DNA of 7,246 nt from Candidatus Hodarchaeota archaeon (GTDB taxonomy: Archaea > Asgardarchaeota > Heimdallarchaeia > Hodarchaeales > Hodarchaeaceae): NCBI GenBank assembly GCA_016839665.1, contig JAEOTU010000056.1, positions 1 through 7,246 of the forward strand, given 5' to 3'. The notes under the pieces were generated by a model. It was not told the DNA's origin. It did no database searches and saw only the letters and a list, made by a program, of their open reading frames with translations. This document shows positions 1 through 5,345 of this stretch, piece after piece (position 1 is the stretch's first letter; each line of letters opens with the position of its first letter). The position numbers were made by a program, and so were the translations under genes.

Positions 1-42
1 GAGGGAGGGGATAGCGGATTTGAGGATCAACTATGGTGTTAA
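1..42 (+). CDS. Possible 3' end of an upstream gene (partial)
   Basis: The first forward frame is open from the window edge and stops with TAA at 40-42, giving the tail EGGDSGFEDQLWC. It would overlap the ATG of the next gene (33) by 10 bases, a spacing common in co-translated archaeal genes. The second forward frame is also open, to about position 63, so the choice of frame is not certain, and 13 codons cannot identify a product. The third frame is closed by TAG at 12-14. This is a plausible inference only; the flanking sequence would settle it. Confidence 0.25.
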   Translation, partial: EGGDSGFEDQLWC

Positions 43-311
43 CACTCCTTTCTCAATGGGATGACTACATTCGTGGCTGGCAGCTGTTAATAGAATCGGG
101 AGACCAGATCTTCTGGACAATTCTTATTTTTGTAGCCTGGGCAGTTCGTGCCATTTCTCTGACTATGATTTTAATTCAACTGGGCAATCGATTAATTCGG
201 AATAAGCAAAATTTTGAATATGATTTATTAGTGACAGGGATTATTTTTATTCTAGTAACTGTGCCTTTTTTTCTGGCAGGGTTCCCGCTGCTTTACCCCT
301 TTCTGCCATGA
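33..311 (+). CDS. Small two-helix membrane protein, function unknown
   Basis: This 92-residue protein is not recognised as a member of a named family. The start ATG is preceded by GAGG at 22-25 with a 7-base spacer, which supports this start. About 25 mostly polar residues, including Trp and acidic positions (QWDDYIRGW), precede a first hydrophobic segment at roughly residues 26-50. A basic connecting loop follows (NRLIRNKQ, about 51-58), then a second hydrophobic segment at about 65-91 that runs to the C-terminus. By the positive-inside rule, the basic loop would be cytoplasmic and both termini outside. It may be the last gene of an operon entering from the left, because a frame from upstream stops inside its first codons. 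It converges with the next gene on the opposite strand. It could be a small subunit of a membrane complex encoded upstream, but nothing in the sequence proves that. Confidence 0.7.
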   Translation: MVLTLLSQWDDYIRGWQLLIESGDQIFWTILIFVAWAVRAISLTMILIQLGNRLIRNKQNFEYDLLVTGIIFILVTVPFFLAGFPLLYPFLP

Positions 312-363
312 AATTTCTGTAGAAGCCTGTAAGTTAGATCTGTTTTAGAATAGAAAGGACAAT

Positions 364-404
364 TTTTAAGAAACACATTTAGTTTTTTGTTGTCTTTCTT
401 AAAA
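364..404. terminator. Inverted repeat between convergent genes, likely bidirectional terminator
   Basis: TTTTAAGAAA at 364-373 is the exact reverse complement of TTTCTTAAAA at 395-404, giving 10-bp arms with a 21-base loop. The loop holds a T6 run at 383-388, and TTTTT at 363-367 enters the left arm. The right arm also forms a competing 6-bp hairpin (TTTCTT AA AAGAAA, 395-408). The repeat covers the stop codon of the minus-strand gene (399-401) and lies about 50 bases after the stop of the plus-strand gene. Position between convergent genes and T-richness fit a shared transcription terminator; this is inferred, not shown. Confidence 0.5.
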
Positions 405-872
405 GAAATACTTCTTTTTAAACATTCTATAGGAAAAGAACGATTTAATCACAGCTAGAGGCGAAAAAGTGATATTCATTGCAGTAATATATTCTATTTC
501 CAGAGAAACACTTTGTGAGAGAAAAAATCCTATGAGGAATATACTAATATCCCAAAACGCGACTAGCATCGTTACTGCACTTTCAAAAGATCTGAAAGGG
601 TATGCGAGGGGGCCAAAACGAGTTGGAGGATGGAAGGGATATTTCTCCAATGCTTGTTTTTCAATAAGTAATATAATGAGGAGTGGCGGGAACGCCCAGA
701 AGAACATTATAACCATTAAGGGGAGGAATGCATAGACATCAAATCCTGGGTCAAGCAAGGAGAGAATGCCGACAATAAACATTGAGCAACCACCAAGAGT
801 CATAAAAAAAAAGATATCCTTAGAATGCCGATAAATTTTCCATCTAATTTCCTCAGTATCTTCTTCTAACAT
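399..872 (-). CDS. Four-helix integral membrane protein, function unknown
   Basis: This is a 157-residue protein with no family I recognise. The start ATG (870-872) is supported by AAGGTG at about 880-885, roughly 7-8 bases upstream. After a charged N-terminus (MLEEDTEEIRWKIYRHSKD) come predicted membrane segments at about residues 20-40, 46-70, 100-119 and 127-147. The even number of helices and the basic tail RMFKKKYFF put both termini on the same, probably cytoplasmic, side. The loop between helices 2 and 3 (about 71-97) is rich in Pro, Phe and Tyr (EKYPFHPPTRFGPLAYPF) and is the most distinctive part; it is where a homology search should focus. The gene is divergent from the surface-protein gene at 998, across a 125-base region with a clear dyad. 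It converges with the gene at 33-311. No catalytic motif is visible. Confidence 0.72.
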   Translation of the reverse strand: MLEEDTEEIRWKIYRHSKDIFFFMTLGGCSMFIVGILSLLDPGFDVYAFLPLMVIMFFWAFPPLLIILLIEKQALEKYPFHPPTRFGPLAYPFRSFESAVTMLVAFWDISIFLIGFFLSQSVSLEIEYITAMNITFSPLAVIKSFFSYRMFKKKYFF

Positions 873-887
873 AGTCCCACACCTTAG

Positions 888-903
888 TACTGTTCAGACA
901 GTA
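888..903. promoter_or_regulatory. 16-bp dyad, candidate operator
   Basis: TACTGT (888-893) and ACAGTA (898-903) are perfect inverted arms around the spacer TCAG. The site lies in the divergent region between the genes starting at 872 (minus) and 998 (plus). Its right end overlaps the TATA-like box at 902-909. A symmetric site touching a TATA box is the usual geometry of an archaeal repressor operator, which blocks TBP/TFB or polymerase. The regulator is not in this window. Chance occurrence of 6-bp arms cannot be excluded. Confidence 0.4.
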
Positions 904-909
904 TAAAAG
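902..909 (-). promoter_or_regulatory. TATA-like box in the divergent intergenic region
   Basis: The minus strand reads CTTTTATA here, close to the archaeal YTTTATATA-type box. The expected start of transcription about 25 bases downstream is near 880, giving a very short leader before the ATG at 872. Read on the plus strand it is TATAAAAG, and would place a start near 930 with a leader of about 65 bases for the gene at 998. The minus-strand reading fits better, but either or both could be used. Confidence 0.4.
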
Positions 910-997
910 ATTTTACTTGAATTTAAGCCCATTTTTATCTGCACTCTTATCAAATCTTATTAGTCCCCGATGTGACCTTAGTCTATAGGACTTGCAC

Positions 998-1978
998 ATG
1001 AAATATTTTGGAACAAGCTTAGCTTTCGTTTTGATTCTAGTCCTCAGTTTTCATGTCCAAGAAGATGTTGCTTGGCTAATGCTGAAATTTCCTCGTCTAG
1101 TAAACCCAAAATCCACGAGTAATCCCAATAGAATCTTAGTTGAAGTGAAAAATGACAGTGATAGCACAGACAATCCCCTTGTGACTATTGATTTCCAGAA
1201 AAAGACGATAACTTGGCCATTATCTGAAGACATACCAATCAACCTAACACCACCTCACAAGCTTACAACCAATTATTGTTTCAACCTTACTTGTGATATG
1301 GATCAAATGTATTGGAAAGTGTTTTCTCCAAATGGTTCTATCTTGATAAATCAGAAAGTCCCCTTGAATTGCTCGTTCTGGCCACACATTAGATTTGCTT
1401 GCTTCGTTAGTGAACGACTGAACAGTGCGTTTCTTGTTTTTCCAAGACAAAAATACAGTCCTGATGATTTACGATCAACTCACGTGCTCCTTCGTAATTT
1501 CAGCCAAAATACAAGCAAAATGATTAATATTACTCAAAATGATAATGAATACTTCGAAATGATGGTATTATGGGACATGGCTGGAGATGCGGTAAAAGAA
1601 ATGTATGATATTTCAGATATGCCTACTATTTACGATGAAGAAGCAATAGTGACTTATCTCTGGAATGGTTGCCCTGAACATGAATTTTATTATCGTTTCT
1701 CAATGGATAATGGATTAGAATTTCTCGTTGAGCGTACTGTTAAAGCAAGTGACGAGCTTTGGAATACACAAACGAAGCAGCTTATTATTCTTGAGGGAAG
1801 AGTTGTCCATATGATTGGCTATAATTCTTCTCACGAGATTGAAAAAACAAATATCACCTTCACTGCAGACCAACTATCCTTTTTCCTCTCCAAACCTCTT
1901 TCTTTTCCTCCCCTTCAGTATTTAATCATTATCCCTTTGCTTGTAATTCTCTTCAAGAAAACTCGAAAAGGATCTTAA
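998..1978 (+). CDS. Sequon-rich surface protein with N- and C-terminal membrane segments
   Basis: I place the start at ATG 998 (MKYFGTSLAF, 326 residues). AGGA at 987-990 lies 7 bases before it; an in-frame TTG at 992 would add only two residues. Residues about 3-19 form a hydrophobic signal peptide or N-terminal anchor. The C-terminus has a second hydrophobic segment (about 305-319), followed by a basic stop-transfer tail (KKTRKGS). The ectodomain of about 280 residues should face outward. It has ten N-X-S/T sequons (Asn at about 52, 82, 96, 112, 124, 167, 171, 177, 276 and 285) and five cysteines (about 94, 99, 125, 135 and 225), so heavy N-glycosylation is likely. There is no LPXTG-, PGF- or pilin-type sorting motif and no recognised enzyme domain. 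It ends convergently with the ABC permease gene and is not in its operon. Role unknown; an envelope or ligand-binding protein is a guess. Confidence 0.75.
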   Translation: MKYFGTSLAFVLILVLSFHVQEDVAWLMLKFPRLVNPKSTSNPNRILVEVKNDSDSTDNPLVTIDFQKKTITWPLSEDIPINLTPPHKLTTNYCFNLTCDMDQMYWKVFSPNGSILINQKVPLNCSFWPHIRFACFVSERLNSAFLVFPRQKYSPDDLRSTHVLLRNFSQNTSKMINITQNDNEYFEMMVLWDMAGDAVKEMYDISDMPTIYDEEAIVTYLWNGCPEHEFYYRFSMDNGLEFLVERTVKASDELWNTQTKQLIILEGRVVHMIGYNSSHEIEKTNITFTADQLSFFLSKPLSFPPLQYLIIIPLLVILFKKTRKGS

Positions 1979-2025
1979 AAACTCGATCTGTGAAAATCGA
2001 TTCAAAATAACACTATCCAGTTAAG

Positions 2026-2036
2026 CCCTGTTAGGG
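2026..2036. terminator. Short GC hairpin in convergent gap
   Basis: CCCT GTT AGGG forms a tight 4-bp stem with a 3-base loop in the 79-base gap between the plus gene ending at 1978 and the minus gene ending at 2058. A second weak dyad, TCGAT/ATCGA (1983-1987 and 1996-2000), lies just after the plus-strand stop. Neither is followed by a long T run, so termination here is only a positional inference. Confidence 0.2.
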
Positions 2037-2057
2037 AAATAGAAAACAATATAATAC

Positions 2058-3593
2058 TCAATCAAATCGGATATCTGACTTGATTAACAAAAGAGATCCA
2101 AAGAAAAATGCAATTGTCAAAGCTATAGGCATCAGAATTTCGAACCTTTCAAAAATATTGGGAGTAATAGCATAATAGTACAAAGAGGTACTTGAGAGGA
2201 GAGGAGAAAATGCTGGTGGAGCAATCATTAATATTATCAAAAGGGGGGGAGAATTAAGTGGTGGAGTTAAGAGGAGAAAAAGAAAAATTCCGAGAATCTC
2301 TAAACCAAATATTGAAAGAAGTGTAGATTGTAATAAATTCTTTGTGGGTAATAATCGCCAAATGAAAATAAGGATAGAAACAAAGTACAAGACACGAATC
2401 AATAGAAGAATGCCGAATTGGATCAAACAATTCAAAAAAGGATGACGACCGACCATCATAAAGAAAAAAGGTCTCGTAAGAATTAGAATCATATAACCAG
2501 GCAATATCAAGGGGGATAAAATCCAAACTAATAACTGTTTGACTTTTTCTAAAAAATAATGGGTTGAGGAGATCCTTGATAAAATTAACTCTTCCATATT
2601 GAACTCCTTTTCTACAGTAATCAGTGGAAATTTTAATACTAGCACGTATATGAGGATAATTAAGAAATGAAAACTAAAAACAACCAATAAACCTTCCACT
2701 CGCTGTAAAGGATCAGTTGTTATGCTGTACAGTAGAAGATAGGGCATAAAACTAAGGATAGGCATTAAAAATCTCAACGGTAAATCTTTGATAGATTTTA
2801 AGCCCTCTACTATAGAGTAATTACTTGAATACTGAATCTTTCGACTCTCCTTTTGACCAAGTATTTCCGTTTTATTAGCATAAAAGTGGACTATTTTGGT
2901 TAACAACAATAAAACAAAGATTTGAGTCATAACACAGCCAATTAAGGTTGTTAGCAAGGATACAGCAGGATTCTTAAATAGAGTTAATCCTAAAATAACG
3001 CTAGGAATACTACTCAGGTTCTTTCCTAATTCATTTAGGAGAGAAAAACAACCAATGAGGCAGGTGATTATAACAAAATAGATTAGAACACAGGACAAAT
3101 TAGTAGAATATTTCAATTCTGTTATTGAAAGGATTATTATAGCAATTGAAAACCATAAATAGAATGATAGGGAGATGATTAATAAATAGACAAGTATTTG
3201 GAGAATACTGGGCAGATTGAAAGATAATAACTGGAATAAAAAAATACTAGAAAATCCCAATAATATAGGAATAACCATTAAAAACGCATTAGAGATAATT
3301 CTCGTTTTATAGATTGTTTTAAACTTCACAGAGTTCATGGTGAAATAATCTATCATGTTTAACTGATATTCACGAGAAAAGATGTCAAAAGTCAAGGGAA
3401 GAAATAAAAGAAATATAAAAAGAATCTTGCTTGGTAAGGTCTGATAGAGGATAGGTTGTTGGAAAAATAAAGCTAAGGGGATCGTAGAAATGAATATACT
3501 AGCCATAACACCGTAGTAAGCCCACAATAAAACTGATGTTTTAATTCTAACCTTGATTTCATTAACGAGATAAAAATAGAAACTTTTATCCAA
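2058..3593 (-). CDS. ABC-2 type transporter permease, apparently two fused half-permeases
   Basis: This 511-residue, very hydrophobic protein has about 12 membrane segments. Rough positions are 21-45, 55-72, 98-120, 128-158, 166-186, 208-233, 274-292, 302-322, 355-375, 388-414, 425-443 and 487-504. It is about twice the size of a simple ABC-2 permease. The coupling-helix motif of that family (a basic-Glu pair just after a helix) occurs twice: FSREYQLNMIDYF at about 72-84 and VEKEFNMEELILS at about 327-339. The two copies align for more than 20 residues at a constant offset of 255. A hydrophilic linker at about 240-272 joins the halves. I infer a tandem duplication, so one chain could form the whole membrane pore with two ATPase subunits. 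The start is TTG 3593, backed by GAGGG at 3602-3606 with an 8-base spacer. It begins 18 bases after the ATPase stop, so the two are co-transcribed. The substrate cannot be read from the sequence. Confidence 0.82.
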   Translation of the reverse strand: MDKSFYFYLVNEIKVRIKTSVLLWAYYGVMASIFISTIPLALFFQQPILYQTLPSKILFIFLLFLPLTFDIFSREYQLNMIDYFTMNSVKFKTIYKTRIISNAFLMVIPILLGFSSIFLFQLLSFNLPSILQILVYLLIISLSFYLWFSIAIIILSITELKYSTNLSCVLIYFVIITCLIGCFSLLNELGKNLSSIPSVILGLTLFKNPAVSLLTTLIGCVMTQIFVLLLLTKIVHFYANKTEILGQKESRKIQYSSNYSIVEGLKSIKDLPLRFLMPILSFMPYLLLYSITTDPLQRVEGLLVVFSFHFLIILIYVLVLKFPLITVEKEFNMEELILSRISSTHYFLEKVKQLLVWILSPLILPGYMILILTRPFFFMMVGRHPFLNCLIQFGILLLIRVLYFVSILIFIWRLLPTKNLLQSTLLSIFGLEILGIFLFLLLTPPLNSPPLLIILMIAPPAFSPLLSSTSLYYYAITPNIFERFEILMPIALTIAFFFGSLLLIKSDIRFD

Positions 3594-3601
3594 AAAAAAT
3601 T

Positions 3602-3606
3602 CCCTC
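3602..3606 (-). promoter_or_regulatory. Ribosome binding site supporting a TTG start
   Basis: The minus strand reads GAGGG here, followed by an 8-base A/T spacer and TTG at 3593-3591. No ATG lies nearby in frame, so this site decides the start of the permease. The site sits inside the 18-base gap after the ATPase stop codon. Confidence 0.65.
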
Positions 3607-3611
3607 TACAC

Positions 3612-4565
3612 TTATGATAAATAATCCAACCAGTTTACTTTCGCATGATTCAGAATATAAATGTCTTCTAAAGTAATCAAATGACTAATAACATTAACTT
3701 CAAAATCCAGTTTATTTCTTAGATCCTCACAAATTTTTGGGACAGTATTCTTCTTACAATAGATATCAATACCTCTGGGGGTATCTACATTGTAGATGGT
3801 TTCTTCTATAAATTCATTGATAGTATTAATTAGTTTTTCACTTCTTATCTCTAATCGTATCATGTTGGAGAATTTTCGCTTCATGTCTGATATCCAGAAA
3901 GGTTTTTGGAGCATCTTTCCAGCTTCTAAGAAAAAAACACGATCACACACCGCTTCAACATCTTCTAAGATATGAGAAGATATCAAAATGGTCTTTTCAT
4001 AATCATCGGTCAAGTTCATCAAAATTTTTCTAATCTGAGATCTAACGAGAGGATCTAAACCTGATGTTGGTTCATCAAGTAGCAGGATTGGGGGATCATG
4101 CATTAGGGTGATAGCCAACCCAACTTTGTGTAACATACCCTTTGAAAGAGCATTTATTCGGACATGCAAATATGATTCTATTTCTAACAACTTAATTACC
4201 CGTTCTCTCAGTTCTTCGTTATCTGTATTGTTAACTGGACTAAGTTGCTCAAAAAAATCAAGAACATTGGTAACAGTAAAGTAGGGATAAAATGAAAACC
4301 TTTCAGGAAGATATCCAATCATTCTTTTAATTTCAGTAGCCTCAAATCGAATATCCATTCCGAAAATCTTAACGAATCCATAAGAAGGGGATAATAAAGT
4401 GGCTAATATTCGTAGGAGTGTTGTTTTTCCAGCCCCATTATTTCCTAAGATACCTACTGTTTCCCCTTCGACAATTGTAAGATTAATATCCTCTAATACG
4501 GTTTTTGCAGGGTAAAAAAATTTTTTTAATCCCTCAGTGAAGATAGGGATAGAGTAATCATGCAT
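3612..4565 (-). CDS. ABC transporter ATP-binding protein (ABC-2 exporter type)
   Basis: This 317-residue ATPase is expected to energise export through the permease encoded 18 bases downstream, working at the cytoplasmic face. It shows Walker A GNNGAGKT (about 41-48), the GYLPE block in place of a classic Q-loop glutamine (about 84-88), signature LSKGM (about 140-144), Walker B ILLLDE (160-165), D-loop SGLD (about 168-171) and the switch histidine in SSH (about 198). GYLPE and LSKGM are common in DrrA/CcmA-like ABC-2 ATPases. A C-terminal extension of roughly 95 residues beyond the nucleotide-binding fold resembles the accessory domain (DUF4162-like) of that group. I choose ATG 4565 because GAGG at 4575-4578 lies 9 bases before it; the in-frame TTG at 4580 would overlap that ribosome site. 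Drug, lipid or other envelope substrates are all possible. Confidence 0.9.
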   Translation of the reverse strand: MHDYSIPIFTEGLKKFFYPAKTVLEDINLTIVEGETVGILGNNGAGKTTLLRILATLLSPSYGFVKIFGMDIRFEATEIKRMIGYLPERFSFYPYFTVTNVLDFFEQLSPVNNTDNEELRERVIKLLEIESYLHVRINALSKGMLHKVGLAITLMHDPPILLLDEPTSGLDPLVRSQIRKILMNLTDDYEKTILISSHILEDVEAVCDRVFFLEAGKMLQKPFWISDMKRKFSNMIRLEIRSEKLINTINEFIEETIYNVDTPRGIDIYCKKNTVPKICEDLRNKLDFEVNVISHLITLEDIYILNHAKVNWLDYLS

Positions 4566-4574
4566 AAATTGTTT

Positions 4575-4578
4575 CCTC
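4575..4578 (-). promoter_or_regulatory. Ribosome binding site that decides the ATPase start
   Basis: The minus strand reads TTGAGGAAACAATTTATG. GAGG is 9 bases from ATG 4565. The TTG at 4580-4578 shares its last base with the GAGG, so it is unlikely to be the start codon. Confidence 0.65.
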
Positions 4579-4608
4579 AATTACTTTCTTAATCAAATAT
4601 CACATGTT

Positions 4609-4620
4609 CTTTATTTATTC
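4609..4620 (-). promoter_or_regulatory. Weak TATA-like element before the ABC operon
   Basis: The minus strand reads GAATAAATAAAG here. A start about 25 bases downstream, near 4589, would leave a short leader that includes the GAGG ribosome site. The match to an archaeal TATA box is loose and other A/T stretches nearby could serve. Confidence 0.22.
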
Positions 4621-4868
4621 ATTATTTCACAGTATGTCTTGTGAGGATTTCCAAATCATACTCAGTGAAAACATTTCCCTCTTCTAATTGAATTTATCTC
4701 AACCTCAGTTGTACCAAAGAGAAATATTGCAACTGTTTTTACCCATGGAAATCTTCAAACATAGATCCTAAATAAAAATATCAACTTTATGTGTTGTGGT
4801 ACATTTTTTCGACTATAATTTTTGGTTTGAGAACGTGGAAACCGTTAATAGAACGCGTAATAATTCAG

Positions 4869-4927
4869 CCTATCACAAATAGGAGGATAATCATAATTTT
4901 TTTTATTAGATAAGATTGAATTATCCT
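4869..4927. terminator. Two adjacent inverted repeats at the end of the 82-residue gene
   Basis: AGGATAAT (4884-4891) and ATTATCCT (4920-4927) are perfect 8-bp arms around a 28-base A/T loop with a T8 run on the plus strand (4897-4904). Next to it, CCTAT (4869-4873) and ATAGG (4879-4883) form a 5-bp stem with a 5-base loop. The larger repeat reaches the stop codon of the minus-strand gene (4926-4928). This placement suggests a 3' end signal for that gene, though no long T run follows on the minus strand. Confidence 0.33.
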
Positions 4928-5174
4928 AACCACCAAGCCTTATTCTATACATTATAACAATGGGTAAAAACACGTAAGTTAAAAGACTGATTAAGATGAA
5001 ACTTGTATTGATTATGCCTCCCAGCACAATGAAAAGCATTGTTAAAAGAAGGTAGAAAAATTTCGAATGTGAGAACCTTTTAGTTGACTTGTCTAATCCA
5101 TATGTTGTACCATTGGCATGTGTGGGAGTTTTCTCTCCTCTTTGGCTGAGTTCTTGGTCATGCCTAATTACCAT
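4926..5174 (-). CDS. Small two-helix membrane protein downstream of secY, function unknown
   Basis: This 82-residue protein is not recognised. Residues 1-37 are hydrophilic and low in hydrophobic character, with QRGEKTPTHANGTTYG in the middle. Two closely spaced hydrophobic segments (about 39-55 and 57-77) form a probable membrane hairpin ending in YRIRLGG. The length recalls small translocon subunits. However, Sec61-beta has one C-terminal helix with a conserved Gly/Pro segment before it, and SecE has an amphipathic helix, and neither pattern is seen. The only in-frame start before the helices is ATG 5174. It has no Shine-Dalgarno sequence, but a TATA-like CTTTTAA (5198-5204) sits about 27 bases upstream, which fits a leaderless mRNA. 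A probable terminator separates it from secY, so it is likely its own unit. It could be lineage-specific. Confidence 0.6.
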   Translation of the reverse strand: MVIRHDQELSQRGEKTPTHANGTTYGLDKSTKRFSHSKFFYLLLTMLFIVLGGIINTSFILISLLTYVFLPIVIMYRIRLGG

Positions 5175-5197
5175 CGATAGTTATTTCGATTTTAGAG

Positions 5198-5204
5198 TTA
5201 AAAG
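5198..5204 (-). promoter_or_regulatory. TATA-like box positioned for a leaderless transcript
   Basis: The minus strand reads CTTTTAA, centred about 27 bases before the A of ATG 5174, which is the normal archaeal TATA-to-start distance. No ribosome binding site precedes that ATG, which agrees with leaderless translation. A second candidate, CTGTTATA at 5211-5218, would give a leader of about 13 bases. Confidence 0.4.
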
Positions 5205-5253
5205 AATTTCTATAACAGAACCAATTCAAGATTGTTGAACTTATTTTTCGCTT

Positions 5254-5300
5254 AAAAAAAGACTCGTAAGGACATTCTAAATTGTTTGGAAAGCCTACGA
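5254..5300 (-). terminator. Stem-loop plus T7 run, likely secY terminator
   Basis: TCGTAAGG (5264-5271) pairs with CCTACGA (5294-5300) through 7 base pairs and one bulge, around a 22-base loop. On the minus strand the stem is followed after 4 bases by seven T residues (5260-5254). It begins 46 bases after the secY stop codon and would end secY transcription before the 82-residue gene. Confidence 0.45.
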
Positions 5301-5345
5301 TTTCAAACGTCAGTAATAACAACCCACTTCAACCTCAAACATTGA

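Larger units (their letters stand above)
4566..4925. other. Non-coding region between ABC operon and small membrane protein gene
   Basis: No open frame longer than about 15 codons with a plausible start was found by eye on either strand. The right end, 4869-4927, holds nested inverted repeats. An AGGAGG at 4881-4886 on the plus strand has no start codon behind it. The left end should contain the promoter and leader of the ABC operon. No RNA gene is recognised. Confidence 0.5.

Noticed and set aside
469..735. Open frame of 88 codons on the plus strand
   Set aside because: It lies wholly opposite the 157-residue membrane protein gene. Its translation lacks coherent domains, and the minus-strand frame has a better ribosome site and clear membrane helices.
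888..903. Resemblance of the dyad arms to a bacterial LexA box
   Set aside because: The half-sites TACTGT and ACAGTA match the E. coli consensus, but the spacer is 4 bases rather than 8 and archaea lack LexA. It is most likely a coincidence of sequence.
1051..1450. Two minus-strand frames of 63 and 68 codons
   Set aside because: Both lie inside the surface-protein gene on the opposite strand, whose signal segment, sequons and C-terminal anchor form one coherent protein.
2254..2526. 90-codon frame on the minus strand within the permease
   Set aside because: It is an out-of-frame shadow of the permease gene, whose helices continue through this region.
4566..4925. Hidden small gene, tRNA or riboswitch in the gap
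   Set aside because: Frames beginning with ATG here run only about 8-15 codons. No cloverleaf, T-loop sequence or conserved aptamer core could be assembled by eye.
4926..5174. Identification of the small protein as Sec61-beta or SecE
   Set aside because: It has two adjacent hydrophobic segments rather than one helix after a conserved Gly/Pro stretch or an amphipathic helix, and no family motif is visible.
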